In this document: piece after piece, positions 8,039 through 16,439 of the stretch
Layout of the letters: every line of letters begins with the position of its first letter
Numbering within the stretch: position 1 is the first letter of the stretch
Assembly: GCA_900546435.1 (NCBI GenBank)
Contig: URCQ01000029.1
Location: 1 to 26,370, forward strand
Source: an uncultured Pseudobutyrivibrio sp.
GTDB lineage: Bacteria > Bacillota > Clostridia > Lachnospirales > Lachnospiraceae
DNA: 26,370 bases
Reading direction: 5' to 3'
Position numbers and translations under genes: made by a program
The notes under the pieces: generated by a model
What the model saw: the letters and a program-made list of their open reading frames with translations, nothing else
What the model was told of the DNA's origin: nothing
The model's database searches: none

Positions 8039-9329
8039 TCCGAATCAGAGAGAAATCGTTGTTGCAATCCTGGATGAAATATTGGAACAGGGAAAATATT
8101 CCCATCTGGTACTAAAAGCAACATTGGATAAATATCAATATCTTTCGAAACAGCAGCGTGCATTTATCACGCGTCTGACACAGGGCACCATTGAACGATT
8201 GTTACAGATAGATGCTATTTTGAATCAATTTGTAAAAAAACCAAAAGTACCGAAGATGAAACCGATGATTCGGACGGTACTGCGCAGCAGTGTCTATCAG
8301 CTTGTCTTTATGGATGGAGTTCCGGATGCTGCTGTTTGTAATGAGGCAGTACGCCTGGTAAAAAAACATGGACTCGGAGGCCTTGGCGGTTTCGTCAATG
8401 GTGTACTTCGTAACATCTCACGCCATAAGGATGAAATTGTATACAAGGGCTGGTCGGAACAGTATTCTATGCCGCAATGGATTATTGATGCATGGAAAGC
8501 GCAGTATGATGATGCAACAGTAGAGCAGATTTTACAGGCTTTATTAGAAGAAAAGAAGACATGTATCCGTGCCAATACGAATCGGATGTCAGTCGTTCAG
8601 TTAACGAATCGCCTGCAGGAGCAAGGCATTACGGTGGAGCCATGTGAAGAAATTCCGTATGCGCTTTATATCAGTGGTTACGATCACTTGAGCGGCATAC
8701 CTGAGTTTGTGGAAGGGGATTTTTATATTCAGGATTTTAGTTCTATGATGGTGGCACATAGTGCGGGCATTCAGGCAAACGATCATATTATTGATGTATG
8801 TGCAGCGCCGGGAGGCAAGAGTCTGCATGCAGCAGAACTTTTAGCAGGCACAGGTATGGTAGAAGCCAGAGATGTCTCTGACTACAAAGTGTCTTTGCTG
8901 CAGGAAAACATAGCCCGTATGGGGCTTACCAATATCAAAGCCGAGAAATGGGATGCAACCATCAAAAAAGAGGACTCCATAGAACAGGCGGACGTCGTTA
9001 TTTGCGATGCACCGTGTTCTGGTCTTGGTGTTGTTGCTGGAAAACCAGATATCAAATACCATATGGATGCGCAAAAGCAAAAAGATCTTGCAAAGCTGCA
9101 GCGGAATATCCTGGATGTGGTATGCGCTTATGTAAAAAAGAATGGTACGCTGCTTTATTCGACCTGTACCATTTCAGCCATAGAAAATGAGGACAATGTC
9201 GCATGGTTTTTGCAGAAACATCCGGAATTCGTATGCGAAAAACAATGTCAGATTTTACCACAAATGGGTAAAAAAGACGGTTTCTTCTATGCGAAGCTGG
9301 TGCGCAAAGATGTGGCAAATGAAAAATAG
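8031..9329 (+). CDS. rsmB: 16S rRNA (cytosine-967-C5)-methyltransferase RsmB
   Basis: The product is 432 residues from ATG 8031. I prefer this over an in-frame TTG at 8013 because GGAGG (8015-8019) lies inside that extension, 11 nt before the ATG. An N-terminal NusB-like RNA-binding domain (about residues 1-140) precedes a Rossmann methyltransferase domain. The AdoMet loop DVCAAPGGKS is at 255-264. Cys329 in DAPCSG and the catalytic Cys379 in STCT are the two cysteines of m5C RNA methyltransferases. It methylates 16S rRNA before 30S assembly. Translational coupling to the upstream protease gene is likely from the 8-nt overlap. Confidence 0.95.
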   Translation: MTDPNQREIVVAILDEILEQGKYSHLVLKATLDKYQYLSKQQRAFITRLTQGTIERLLQIDAILNQFVKKPKVPKMKPMIRTVLRSSVYQLVFMDGVPDAAVCNEAVRLVKKHGLGGLGGFVNGVLRNISRHKDEIVYKGWSEQYSMPQWIIDAWKAQYDDATVEQILQALLEEKKTCIRANTNRMSVVQLTNRLQEQGITVEPCEEIPYALYISGYDHLSGIPEFVEGDFYIQDFSSMMVAHSAGIQANDHIIDVCAAPGGKSLHAAELLAGTGMVEARDVSDYKVSLLQENIARMGLTNIKAEKWDATIKKEDSIEQADVVICDAPCSGLGVVAGKPDIKYHMDAQKQKDLAKLQRNILDVVCAYVKKNGTLLYSTCTISAIENEDNVAWFLQKHPEFVCEKQCQILPQMGKKDGFFYAKLVRKDVANEK

Positions 9330-9341
9330 ATAGGAAATACA

Positions 9342-10382
9342 ATGGAACAAAAAACAGATATCAAGTCTCTGACCTATGATGAGGTGTCAGAACTGGTAGA
9401 GCAGTTGGGCGAAAAACGTTTTCGTGGGAAACAGTTATATGAGTGGATGCATGTACATAACGTGGCATCTTATGATGAGATGACGAACCTGCCGAAAAAA
9501 TTTCGGGAAAAGCTTGCCGAAACGACAACGTATACAGCGTTAAAAAAGGTGGATTGTCAGATTTCAAAAGAAGATGGTACCAGAAAGTATTTGTTTGCGC
9601 TTGCTGACGGCAATATGGTAGAAAGTGTCTTGATGCGATATCATCATGGAAATGCAGTCTGTGTTTCTTCTCAGGTGGGCTGTCGTATGGGCTGTCGCTT
9701 TTGTGCGTCTACGCTGGATGGACTGGAACGTAATTTGACACCGTCAGAGATTTTAGACCAAATCTATGCGATTGAGCGTGATACACAGGAGAAGGTATCC
9801 AATCTGGTTGTGATGGGAACAGGTGAACCGATGGATAATTACGACAATGTTGTGCGTTTTATCCATTTGTTGACCGATGAACATGGAAAAAACTTAAGCC
9901 AGCGTAATATTACCGTTTCGACTTGTGGTATTGTGCCAAAAATAAAAAGTCTGGCGGAGGAAGGACTACAGATTACACTTGCACTTTCCCTACATGCGCC
10001 CAATCAAACAAAGCGTCTGGAACTGATGCCAATTGCCAATAAATACGATATTCATGAGGCGGTTGATGCCTGCCGTTACTATTTTGAAAAGACAGGTCGT
10101 CGTGTGACATTTGAATATAGCCTGGTAGCAGGTGTAAATGATAGTGAGGAAGATGCAGCACAATTGAGCGCATTGATTGATGGTATCAATTGTCATATCA
10201 ATTTGATTCCGGTAAATCCAATCAAAGAGAGAGATTATGTGCAATCGACAAAGGAAGCCATTACAGCATTTAAAAACAAACTTGAAAAATACGGGAAAAA
10301 TGTTACTATTAGAAGGGAAATGGGCAGAGATATTGACGGTGCCTGTGGACAATTAAGACATAGACATATTTCCGAGACATAA
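9342..10382 (+). CDS. rlmN: Dual-specificity 23S rRNA/tRNA adenine-C2 methyltransferase RlmN
   Basis: This 346-residue radical-SAM enzyme methylates A2503 of 23S rRNA and A37 of some tRNAs. The iron-sulfur motif is Cys114, Cys118 and Cys121 in CRMGCRFC. The C-terminal Cys335 in RDIDGACGQLR is the methyl-carrying cysteine of the family, which distinguishes RlmN/Cfr from other radical-SAM proteins. The N-terminal HhH-like domain is present. I call RlmN rather than Cfr from the housekeeping context. Its ribosome binding site (AGGAAA) is weaker than those of its neighbours. It lies 12 nt after rsmB. Confidence 0.95.
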   Translation: MEQKTDIKSLTYDEVSELVEQLGEKRFRGKQLYEWMHVHNVASYDEMTNLPKKFREKLAETTTYTALKKVDCQISKEDGTRKYLFALADGNMVESVLMRYHHGNAVCVSSQVGCRMGCRFCASTLDGLERNLTPSEILDQIYAIERDTQEKVSNLVVMGTGEPMDNYDNVVRFIHLLTDEHGKNLSQRNITVSTCGIVPKIKSLAEEGLQITLALSLHAPNQTKRLELMPIANKYDIHEAVDACRYYFEKTGRRVTFEYSLVAGVNDSEEDAAQLSALIDGINCHINLIPVNPIKERDYVQSTKEAITAFKNKLEKYGKNVTIRREMGRDIDGACGQLRHRHISET

Positions 10383-10396
10383 GAAAGGTAAAATAC

Positions 10397-11134
10397 ATGA
10401 ACTATTCTGTTTTGACAGATATTGGGCGTGCGCGTTCCCAAAACCAGGATGCGGTATTTGCCACAGACGAGGCCGTAGGTTCGTTGCCGAATCTTTTTGT
10501 GGTCGCAGATGGTATGGGAGGCCATAAGGCAGGAGAATATGCTTCCAACCAGGCAATCGCTCTGGTAAAACGTGAAGTCGCGTCTGATACGGAATCTGAG
10601 CCAGTTCAGATCATCAATCAGGGAATCACAACAGCAAACAACAGCATATATGAAGAAGCCGCACAGGATGCTACAAAGAGCGGAATGGGTACAACTATGG
10701 TTGTAGCGACGATTTTTGACCATCATATGTGTGTGGGCAATGTTGGCGATAGCAGACTTTATGTATATCGCGAAGGACAATTGCAGCAGATCACACAGGA
10801 TCATTCTGTAGTTGGTGAAATGGTGCGCAAAGGAGAAATGCCAAAAGAACAGGCAAGAAATCACCCAAAGCGTAATCTGATTACACGTGCAGTAGGTGCT
10901 GAAAAAGAGATTCGTGTGGATTTTTTTGATGAGACTTTAGCAGATGGCGATCTGGTGCTGATGTGTACCGATGGACTTACGTCTATGGTGGAAGAAAAAC
11001 AAATCGAAGAAGTACTTGCGAGCGCGGTATCATTGCAGGAAAAAACGGATCGTTTGGTAGAACTTGCCAATGATAACGGTGGAAGAGATAATATTACGAT
11101 AATTATAATAGAACCATTTTCTGATGAGGTGTAA
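10397..11134 (+). CDS. stp: PP2C-type serine/threonine phosphatase (Stp/PrpC)
   Basis: The 245-residue cytoplasmic metal-dependent phosphatase carries the PP2C motifs in order: Asp18 in SQNQDAV, VADGMGGH with Asp38, GNVGDSR, a CTDGL block and a C-terminal GGRDNITI. All metal-binding aspartates are visible. It removes phosphates placed by the partner kinase PrkC, whose gene begins 2 nt downstream, so the two are made together. The same pair controls cell wall synthesis and division proteins in other Firmicutes. Confidence 0.95.
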   Translation: MNYSVLTDIGRARSQNQDAVFATDEAVGSLPNLFVVADGMGGHKAGEYASNQAIALVKREVASDTESEPVQIINQGITTANNSIYEEAAQDATKSGMGTTMVVATIFDHHMCVGNVGDSRLYVYREGQLQQITQDHSVVGEMVRKGEMPKEQARNHPKRNLITRAVGAEKEIRVDFFDETLADGDLVLMCTDGLTSMVEEKQIEEVLASAVSLQEKTDRLVELANDNGGRDNITIIIIEPFSDEV

Positions 11135-11136
11135 AA

Positions 11137-13092
11137 ATGTTGACAAAAGGAAGTTATTTAGCGGATCGGTATGAGATCCTTGATAAAATTGGTACAGGTG
11201 GTATGTCGGACGTCTATAAGGCGATGGATCATATCCTTGGTAGAGAAGTTGCAGTAAAAGTATTGAAGCAGGAATTTGCAGAGGATGTTACGTTTGTAAC
11301 CAAATTCCGTTCCGAGGCGCAGTCCGCAGCAGGACTGGAGCATCCAAATATTGTCAACATTTATGATGTAGGCAGTGAAAATGGCATGTATTATATTGTC
11401 ATGGAATATGTAGAAGGTATCACCTTAAAGACATATATTGAGAAAAAGGGACAGCTGAATTTTAAAGAGGCAATCAGTATTGCCATTCAGGTAGGACGTG
11501 GTATTGAGGCAGCGCATAACAAGGGCATTATCCACAGAGATATTAAACCACAGAATATCATTATTTCCACAGAAGGAAAGGTCAAAGTTACAGATTTTGG
11601 TATTGCGCGGGCAACATCATCAAACACCATCCATGCAGATGTGATGGGATCTGTACATTATGCTTCTCCGGAACAGGCAAGAAATGGTTATGTGGATGGA
11701 AAGAGCGACATTTATTCCCTTGGTATTGTCATGTACGAAATGGTTACCGGTCGTGTGCCATTTGACGGAGACACAACCGTTGCTGTCGCTTTACAGCATT
11801 TGCAGGAGGAAATGGTTGCACCAAGTGCGTATGCACCAGATCTTCCAATCAGTCTGGAAAAGATTATTTTAAAATGTACAATGAAAAGCCCGGATCGTAG
11901 ATATGCTGCGATTGAGGATTTATTGTTAGACTTGAAAAAAGCACTGGTTAGCCCAAATGAAGATTTTGTTACCATGGGCTCCGCTGAGGAAGTAGAGAAA
12001 ACACGTGTTATTTCTCCGGAAGAGCAGGAACAGATTAAGGAAGGTCTTGCAGGCGACGCAGATGAAGATGGCGAGTTAATGGATGACGAGGATGAAGAGG
12101 ACGAAGGTCCGGTAAATCCAAAGCTCGATAAAGCAATTACGATTATGGGAATTGCTGCGGCAGTGATTATTATCGCTATCGTCATTTATATTGTGGGAAG
12201 TTTCTTCGGACTTTTCAAATTCGGAACAAAAAAGAACGATACTAAGGATAAGGACAGTAAGACACAGGCAGAACAGGTCGAAATGATCAGTGTCGTAGGC
12301 ATGACAGAAGATGAGGCATCCTCTGCATTAAAGAAAGCTGGCGTTTCTTATGAAATCGTTTATGAATCTTCTGATGATGCAGAAGAGGGTGATGTCATCA
12401 GGCAGAGTGTAAAAGAAGGTGAAAAAATCCCTTCTACAGAAAAAGTTAAGATTACCGTATGCAAAGAGGGTGACCTTGAAATTCCAAGCGTCGTAGGTAT
12501 GGATGGCGATTCTGCAATCCAGACATTAAAGGACAAAGGATTTAAAGCAAATCGTACTTTTGAGTATAGCGCAGATGTGGCAGAAGGTAATGTTATCAAT
12601 CAGACACCAACCGGTGTTGGTAAAAAGGGTGATACCGTAACCATCGTTGTCAGCGCCGGCATTCAGTCCGTACAGGTGCCATCTTTAGCAAATAAGACAC
12701 AGCAGGAAGCATCAAATGAGCTCGCAGCCGTTGGTTTACAAGTTGGTAACGTAACGACAGAATACAGTGATAATTATGCGGCAGGACGTGTCATCCGTCA
12801 GAGTGTTACCCAGGGCAAGACAGTGGATGCAGGAACAGCGGTAGACCTTGTGATCAGTGATGGTAAAAAACCAGAGTACTATAGTTATTCCGGTACAGTC
12901 AGCAATACACATGAAGTACCGGTTTCTGTTGTATTAAAGGATGCAGAGGGTGTTGCAATTGCATCATGGGATTTGCAGGCAAATCAGTCATTGAATATCA
13001 GTGCAAAAGATATTGCAACTTCATCCGGAACGATCGAAATTACCGGTGATGGTGTAAACGAGACAAAAACGGTTACATTTACAAAGCAATAA
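11137..13092 (+). CDS. prkC: PASTA-domain serine/threonine kinase PrkC (Stk1)
   Basis: The product is a 651-residue one-pass membrane kinase. The cytoplasmic kinase domain covers about residues 10-270: glycine loop GTGGMSDV 19-26, Lys41, catalytic HRDIKPQN with Asp135, and DFG 153-155. An acidic linker (about 305-322, many Asp/Glu) leads to the membrane helix at about 333-358. Three extracellular PASTA repeats follow (about 381-446, 447-510 and 511-577), which in the family bind muropeptides. The last 72 or so residues form an additional beta-rich domain after PASTA 3. The protein senses wall fragments and phosphorylates cytoplasmic targets; Stp opposes it. Confidence 0.96.
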   Translation: MLTKGSYLADRYEILDKIGTGGMSDVYKAMDHILGREVAVKVLKQEFAEDVTFVTKFRSEAQSAAGLEHPNIVNIYDVGSENGMYYIVMEYVEGITLKTYIEKKGQLNFKEAISIAIQVGRGIEAAHNKGIIHRDIKPQNIIISTEGKVKVTDFGIARATSSNTIHADVMGSVHYASPEQARNGYVDGKSDIYSLGIVMYEMVTGRVPFDGDTTVAVALQHLQEEMVAPSAYAPDLPISLEKIILKCTMKSPDRRYAAIEDLLLDLKKALVSPNEDFVTMGSAEEVEKTRVISPEEQEQIKEGLAGDADEDGELMDDEDEEDEGPVNPKLDKAITIMGIAAAVIIIAIVIYIVGSFFGLFKFGTKKNDTKDKDSKTQAEQVEMISVVGMTEDEASSALKKAGVSYEIVYESSDDAEEGDVIRQSVKEGEKIPSTEKVKITVCKEGDLEIPSVVGMDGDSAIQTLKDKGFKANRTFEYSADVAEGNVINQTPTGVGKKGDTVTIVVSAGIQSVQVPSLANKTQQEASNELAAVGLQVGNVTTEYSDNYAAGRVIRQSVTQGKTVDAGTAVDLVISDGKKPEYYSYSGTVSNTHEVPVSVVLKDAEGVAIASWDLQANQSLNISAKDIATSSGTIEITGDGVNETKTVTFTKQ

Positions 13093-13101
13093 AGGATGCA
13101 C

Positions 13102-13980
13102 ATGACAGGCAGAATAGTAAAAGGTATTTCCGGATTCTACTACGTTTTCGTAGCGGGATCCGGAATTTATGAATGTAAGGCAAAAGGTGCTTTTCGAAAA
13201 CAACAAATAAAGCCACTGGTTGGTGATCTGGTAGAAATCGATGTTTTGAGCGAAGAGAACCATTTGGGAAATGTAGTGGAAATCCTTCCGAGAAAAAATG
13301 CACTGATTCGTCCAGCGGTTGCTAATGTGGATCAGGCATTGGTGATCTTTGCAACGGATTCTCCGAAGCCGAATCTGAATTTATTAGATCGGTTTCTTGT
13401 GATGATGGCATATCAGGATGTGCCGGTGCAAATCTGCTTTAACAAAGAAGATTTAGGCGCAGATGATGAGAAACAGCAATTACGCGAGATTTATGAAAAA
13501 GCAGGATATCCGGTGCATTTTACGCAGGCAACAACCGGCCAGGGGGAAGCGGAAATTTTTGCACTTTTGCAAGGAAAAACAACAACAGTAGCCGGACCTT
13601 CCGGAGTCGGAAAGTCATCGTTGATTAATGGATTACAAGATCATACAACGATGGAGACAGGCAACATCAGTGAAAAGATTGGCCGTGGAAAACACACAAC
13701 AAGGCATAGTGAACTGATTCCGATTGCAGAGGATTCGTTTATTATGGATACACCGGGATTTAGCTCCATGTATGTACCGGAGATAGAAGCCGGACAGTTG
13801 TGGGAATATTTTCCAGAGTTTGTACCACATGAACCAGAATGTAGATTTCAGGGTTGTGCCCATATCGGCGAACCGGATTGTGGCATAAAAGAGGCACTGG
13901 CACGCGGAGAGATTGCGCAGAGCCGTTATGATAATTATAAATTACTGTATGAAGAACTGATGCAGAATAAGAAATACTAG
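13102..13980 (+). CDS. rsgA: Ribosome small subunit-dependent GTPase RsgA
   Basis: The product is a circularly permuted GTPase of 292 residues that helps late 30S maturation. The N-terminal OB fold is followed by G4 NKED at 114-117, then G1 GPSGVGKS at 165-172 and G3 DTPG at 216-219; this permuted order is diagnostic. The zinc knuckle is Cys247, Cys252, His254 and Cys260. I start at ATG 13102 rather than ATG 13096 because AAAGG ends at 13095, leaving no room for the earlier start. It lies 9 nt after prkC. Confidence 0.95.
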   Translation: MTGRIVKGISGFYYVFVAGSGIYECKAKGAFRKQQIKPLVGDLVEIDVLSEENHLGNVVEILPRKNALIRPAVANVDQALVIFATDSPKPNLNLLDRFLVMMAYQDVPVQICFNKEDLGADDEKQQLREIYEKAGYPVHFTQATTGQGEAEIFALLQGKTTTVAGPSGVGKSSLINGLQDHTTMETGNISEKIGRGKHTTRHSELIPIAEDSFIMDTPGFSSMYVPEIEAGQLWEYFPEFVPHEPECRFQGCAHIGEPDCGIKEALARGEIAQSRYDNYKLLYEELMQNKKY

Positions 13981-13990
13981 GGAGTAGAAA

Positions 13991-14638
13991 ATGAATTGTT
14001 TATCACCATCGATTTTATCTGCAGATTATGGAAAATTAGCAGAAGAAATACAACGTATTGATGAAGCAGGGGCACAATATATTCATATTGATGTTATGGA
14101 TGGTATGTTTGTACCCAACATTACATTAGGAGCACCGGTAGTAAAAGCACTTCGCAAGTACTCAGACCGTATTTTTGATGTGCATCTGATGATTGAAGAA
14201 CCAGATCGCTATGTGGAAGATTTTGCCAAAGCGGGGGCTGATATTATCACTGTACATGCAGAAGCGTGTCGTCATTTAGACCGTACCATTGCACATATTA
14301 AAGAACTGGGCGTAATGGCAGGTGTTGCAATCAATCCGGCGACACCGATTGAAGTGTTACGTCATGTGTTAGAACAGGTGGATATGGTATTGATTATGAC
14401 GGTAAATCCAGGCTATGGTGGACAAAAGATGATTCCATATACGCTGCAGAAGGTGACAGAATTGCGCCGTATTTTAGGAGAACAGGGTATTAAATTAGAT
14501 ATTGAAGTAGATGGAGGTATTACACTGGATAATGTGGATCAGGCATTGATTGCAGGAGCAAATATTATCGTTGCGGGAAGTGCAGTATTTTCCGGAGATG
14601 CTGAGGCAAATGTGGAGGCATTTTTAACGCATATGTAA
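13991..14638 (+). CDS. rpe: Ribulose-phosphate 3-epimerase
   Basis: The 215-residue TIM-barrel enzyme interconverts ribulose 5-phosphate and xylulose 5-phosphate in the pentose phosphate pathway. Family motifs are clear: LSPSILSADYGKL at the N-terminus, IDVMDGMFVPN with the metal and catalytic residues around 33-43, DVHLM, MTVNPGYGGQ, and the phosphate-binding VDGGI. Length is normal. It lies 10 nt after rsgA, an association seen widely in Firmicutes. Confidence 0.97.
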   Translation: MNCLSPSILSADYGKLAEEIQRIDEAGAQYIHIDVMDGMFVPNITLGAPVVKALRKYSDRIFDVHLMIEEPDRYVEDFAKAGADIITVHAEACRHLDRTIAHIKELGVMAGVAINPATPIEVLRHVLEQVDMVLIMTVNPGYGGQKMIPYTLQKVTELRRILGEQGIKLDIEVDGGITLDNVDQALIAGANIIVAGSAVFSGDAEANVEAFLTHM

Positions 14639-14662
14639 ACAAAAAGTGACTGAGGTTACAAG

Positions 14663-15319
14663 ATGGAAAAGAAAAATGTGACATTTATTTTGGCAGGGGG
14701 CAATTTATCCCTGCCTTTTTTAAAAGAACAGATAGAATGTTATGACAGCCCCGTCATCATAGCGGCAGATAGGGGCTTAGAAGCGTGTCTTTCGGTGGGA
14801 GCGGAACCGGACTATGTCATCGGCGATTTTGATTCGATTGACCCGGCGGTGAAAGAGGCATTCCTGGCCAATCGGCGCAATGTGACAAAACTAAATCCGA
14901 TCAAAGATGACACTGATTCGGAGGCTGCACTACAACTTGCGTTTGAAAAAACACAGGGAGATATCTATATTTTGGGCGGAACGGGAACAAGACTCGATCA
15001 TGTGCTTGGAAATATTGCGATATTAGGGCAGGGAATTGAAAGAAAGCGGCAGATTTTTTTGCTGGATGAATATAACCGTATCCGCTTAGTGCAAAAGGAA
15101 TGTCGTATCCGTAAGGATACGCAATATGGAAAATACGTATCTGTGATTTCTTTTTGTGGCATTGCAAAAGGTGTAAGTGAGAGAGGCGTATTTTATCCAC
15201 TCGATCATGTGAATCTGCAACCGTTTACTTCACTTGGAATTAGTAATGAAATTGTGGAGGAAGAAGCGGTCATTACGGTGGAAGACGGGACACTTATTGT
15301 TGTGGAGTCACGTGAGTAA
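14663..15319 (+). CDS. thiN: Thiamine pyrophosphokinase
   Basis: The 218-residue cytoplasmic enzyme converts thiamine and ATP to thiamine diphosphate. Motifs: ADRGLE near 35-40, GDFDSI at 54-59, DDTDSEAAL at 82-90 and GGTGTRLDH at 105-113, followed by the C-terminal thiamine-binding beta domain. It is the last gene of the run, 24 nt after rpe, with a GAGG site before the ATG. The gap to the convergent ttdR-like gene is only 38 nt and I see no terminator in it, so read-through into that gene's antisense strand is possible. Confidence 0.95.
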   Translation: MEKKNVTFILAGGNLSLPFLKEQIECYDSPVIIAADRGLEACLSVGAEPDYVIGDFDSIDPAVKEAFLANRRNVTKLNPIKDDTDSEAALQLAFEKTQGDIYILGGTGTRLDHVLGNIAILGQGIERKRQIFLLDEYNRIRLVQKECRIRKDTQYGKYVSVISFCGIAKGVSERGVFYPLDHVNLQPFTSLGISNEIVEEEAVITVEDGTLIVVESRE

Positions 15320-15357
15320 AAACCGGATGGAGCTGTTGACAAGTGGGGGATGGAATG

Positions 15358-16248
15358 TCACAGCGTTGGCAGATAAGGCGTGATATCATAACCGGAAGCA
15401 AAGTCAATAAATTTGGAAGTACGAAGGGGCGTGAAAGCGTCCTTTTTCCATATCATTCCAAAATCTGTCGAGAGTCTTGGATCCAGTGGGATTTGTACAA
15501 AGTCTCTAGGATTTACGGCGAGACTAGAGTAGAGAAAAGCCGCACAATCCCCTTTTCGCAAAAAGTTTAATGTTGTGTATAGTTGACTGCAATACATGAG
15601 TATATTGGGTTGGATTTGCATAGAATGAAAACGTGACAAAATCATGTCATTTTGCGCGGAGTCGGTGTTATACATGATCAATTTCTCATCTGACAGCATA
15701 TCAAAGGTTACATATTTTTCTTTTGCCAGACGGTGTGTGTGGGAAACGCATAGGATTGTCTGGTCTTCCATCATCTTAAGACGATTATATTTCTCAATAT
15801 TATAATAGTTCATATTAACGAGGGCGACATCAAGCCCTTCGGAATCCAACATCTTGCGGGCACGTACAGATCCATATTCATAAAGACGTACAGGTATGTC
15901 ATAGACTTCCTGGAAAGCATCTACCAAACGTGGAAAGAAGACCATGCTCATCAGAGGAGGGATGCCAATGCGTACCGGTGGATTGGAAGACCGCATTTCT
16001 GAAAACTGTGTGTGAAGATCCTGACTTTGGCGGATGATCAGTTCTGCACTTTTATAAAATTCTTCACCTTCTCTGGTAAGCGAAATAGAATTTTTACCAT
16101 GATGAAAGAGGCGTAAATGGAATTCTTTTTCTAATTTTTTGATTGCGACTGAGATGGCAGGTTGAGAAACATACAGTTCATCGGCAGCCTTGGTGATGCT
16201 GTGGCATCTGCAAACAGCACAAAAGTATTCTAACTGGTTGAGTGTCAT
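15358..16248 (-). CDS. ttdR: LysR-family regulator of the tartrate module (TtdR-like)
   Basis: The 296-residue regulator has an N-terminal winged helix-turn-helix (ITKAADELYVSQPAISVAIKKLE, about residues 18-40) and a LysR effector-binding domain behind it. ATG 16248 has AGGAGG at the right distance. It is divergent from a DASS transporter and both tartrate dehydratase subunit genes, the same logic as the E. coli ttd locus, so it probably activates them in response to a dicarboxylate. Its promoter contains a perfect palindrome, suggesting it also represses itself. The symbol rests on context; the effector cannot be read from sequence. Confidence 0.82.
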   Translation of the reverse strand: MTLNQLEYFCAVCRCHSITKAADELYVSQPAISVAIKKLEKEFHLRLFHHGKNSISLTREGEEFYKSAELIIRQSQDLHTQFSEMRSSNPPVRIGIPPLMSMVFFPRLVDAFQEVYDIPVRLYEYGSVRARKMLDSEGLDVALVNMNYYNIEKYNRLKMMEDQTILCVSHTHRLAKEKYVTFDMLSDEKLIMYNTDSAQNDMILSRFHSMQIQPNILMYCSQLYTTLNFLRKGDCAAFLYSSLAVNPRDFVQIPLDPRLSTDFGMIWKKDAFTPLRTSKFIDFASGYDITPYLPTL

Positions 16249-16292
16249 CGTTTTCCTCCTAAATGATGAGATGTCAAGTAGTTTTGTTTTTT

Positions 16293-16321
16293 AGTATAAC
16301 TTTAAGTTATACTGATGTCAA
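16293..16321 (-). promoter_or_regulatory. ttdR promoter overlapping a 21-bp LysR-type palindrome
   Basis: On the minus strand, TTGACA (16321-16316) and TATACT (16298-16293) are 17 nt apart, a near-consensus promoter. The bases 16293-16313 form a perfect inverted repeat, AGTATAACTT-T-AAGTTATACT, with the T-N11-A core expected for LysR binding. The palindrome covers the -10 and most of the spacer, so binding would block ttdR transcription. A copy of GATGTCAA lies on each side (16270-16277 and 16314-16321). Confidence 0.78.
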
Positions 16322-16332
16322 ATGAAATAAAA

Positions 16333-16361
16333 TGTACAAAAGCTGACAGTGGAGATATAAT
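16333..16361 (+). promoter_or_regulatory. Promoter for the ttdT-ttdA-ttdB transcript
   Basis: TATAAT at 16356-16361 lies 17 nt after TGTACA (16333-16338), a poor -35 element. The LysR palindrome ends about 20 nt upstream of this -35, the usual place for an activator site. This fits effector-dependent activation of the transporter and dehydratase genes. Confidence 0.65.
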
Positions 16362-16439
16362 GACAATATCAAAAGAACGTATTCATTGGCCGGTGAATCA
16401 AACCAAATAACAATATTTTATTTGGAAGGAGATTATTAT

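Noticed and set aside
16386..16439. TTG start for the DASS transporter
   Set aside because: The added residues are polar and precede the ribosome binding site; the ATG at 16440 directly follows GGAAGGAG and begins the first membrane helix.
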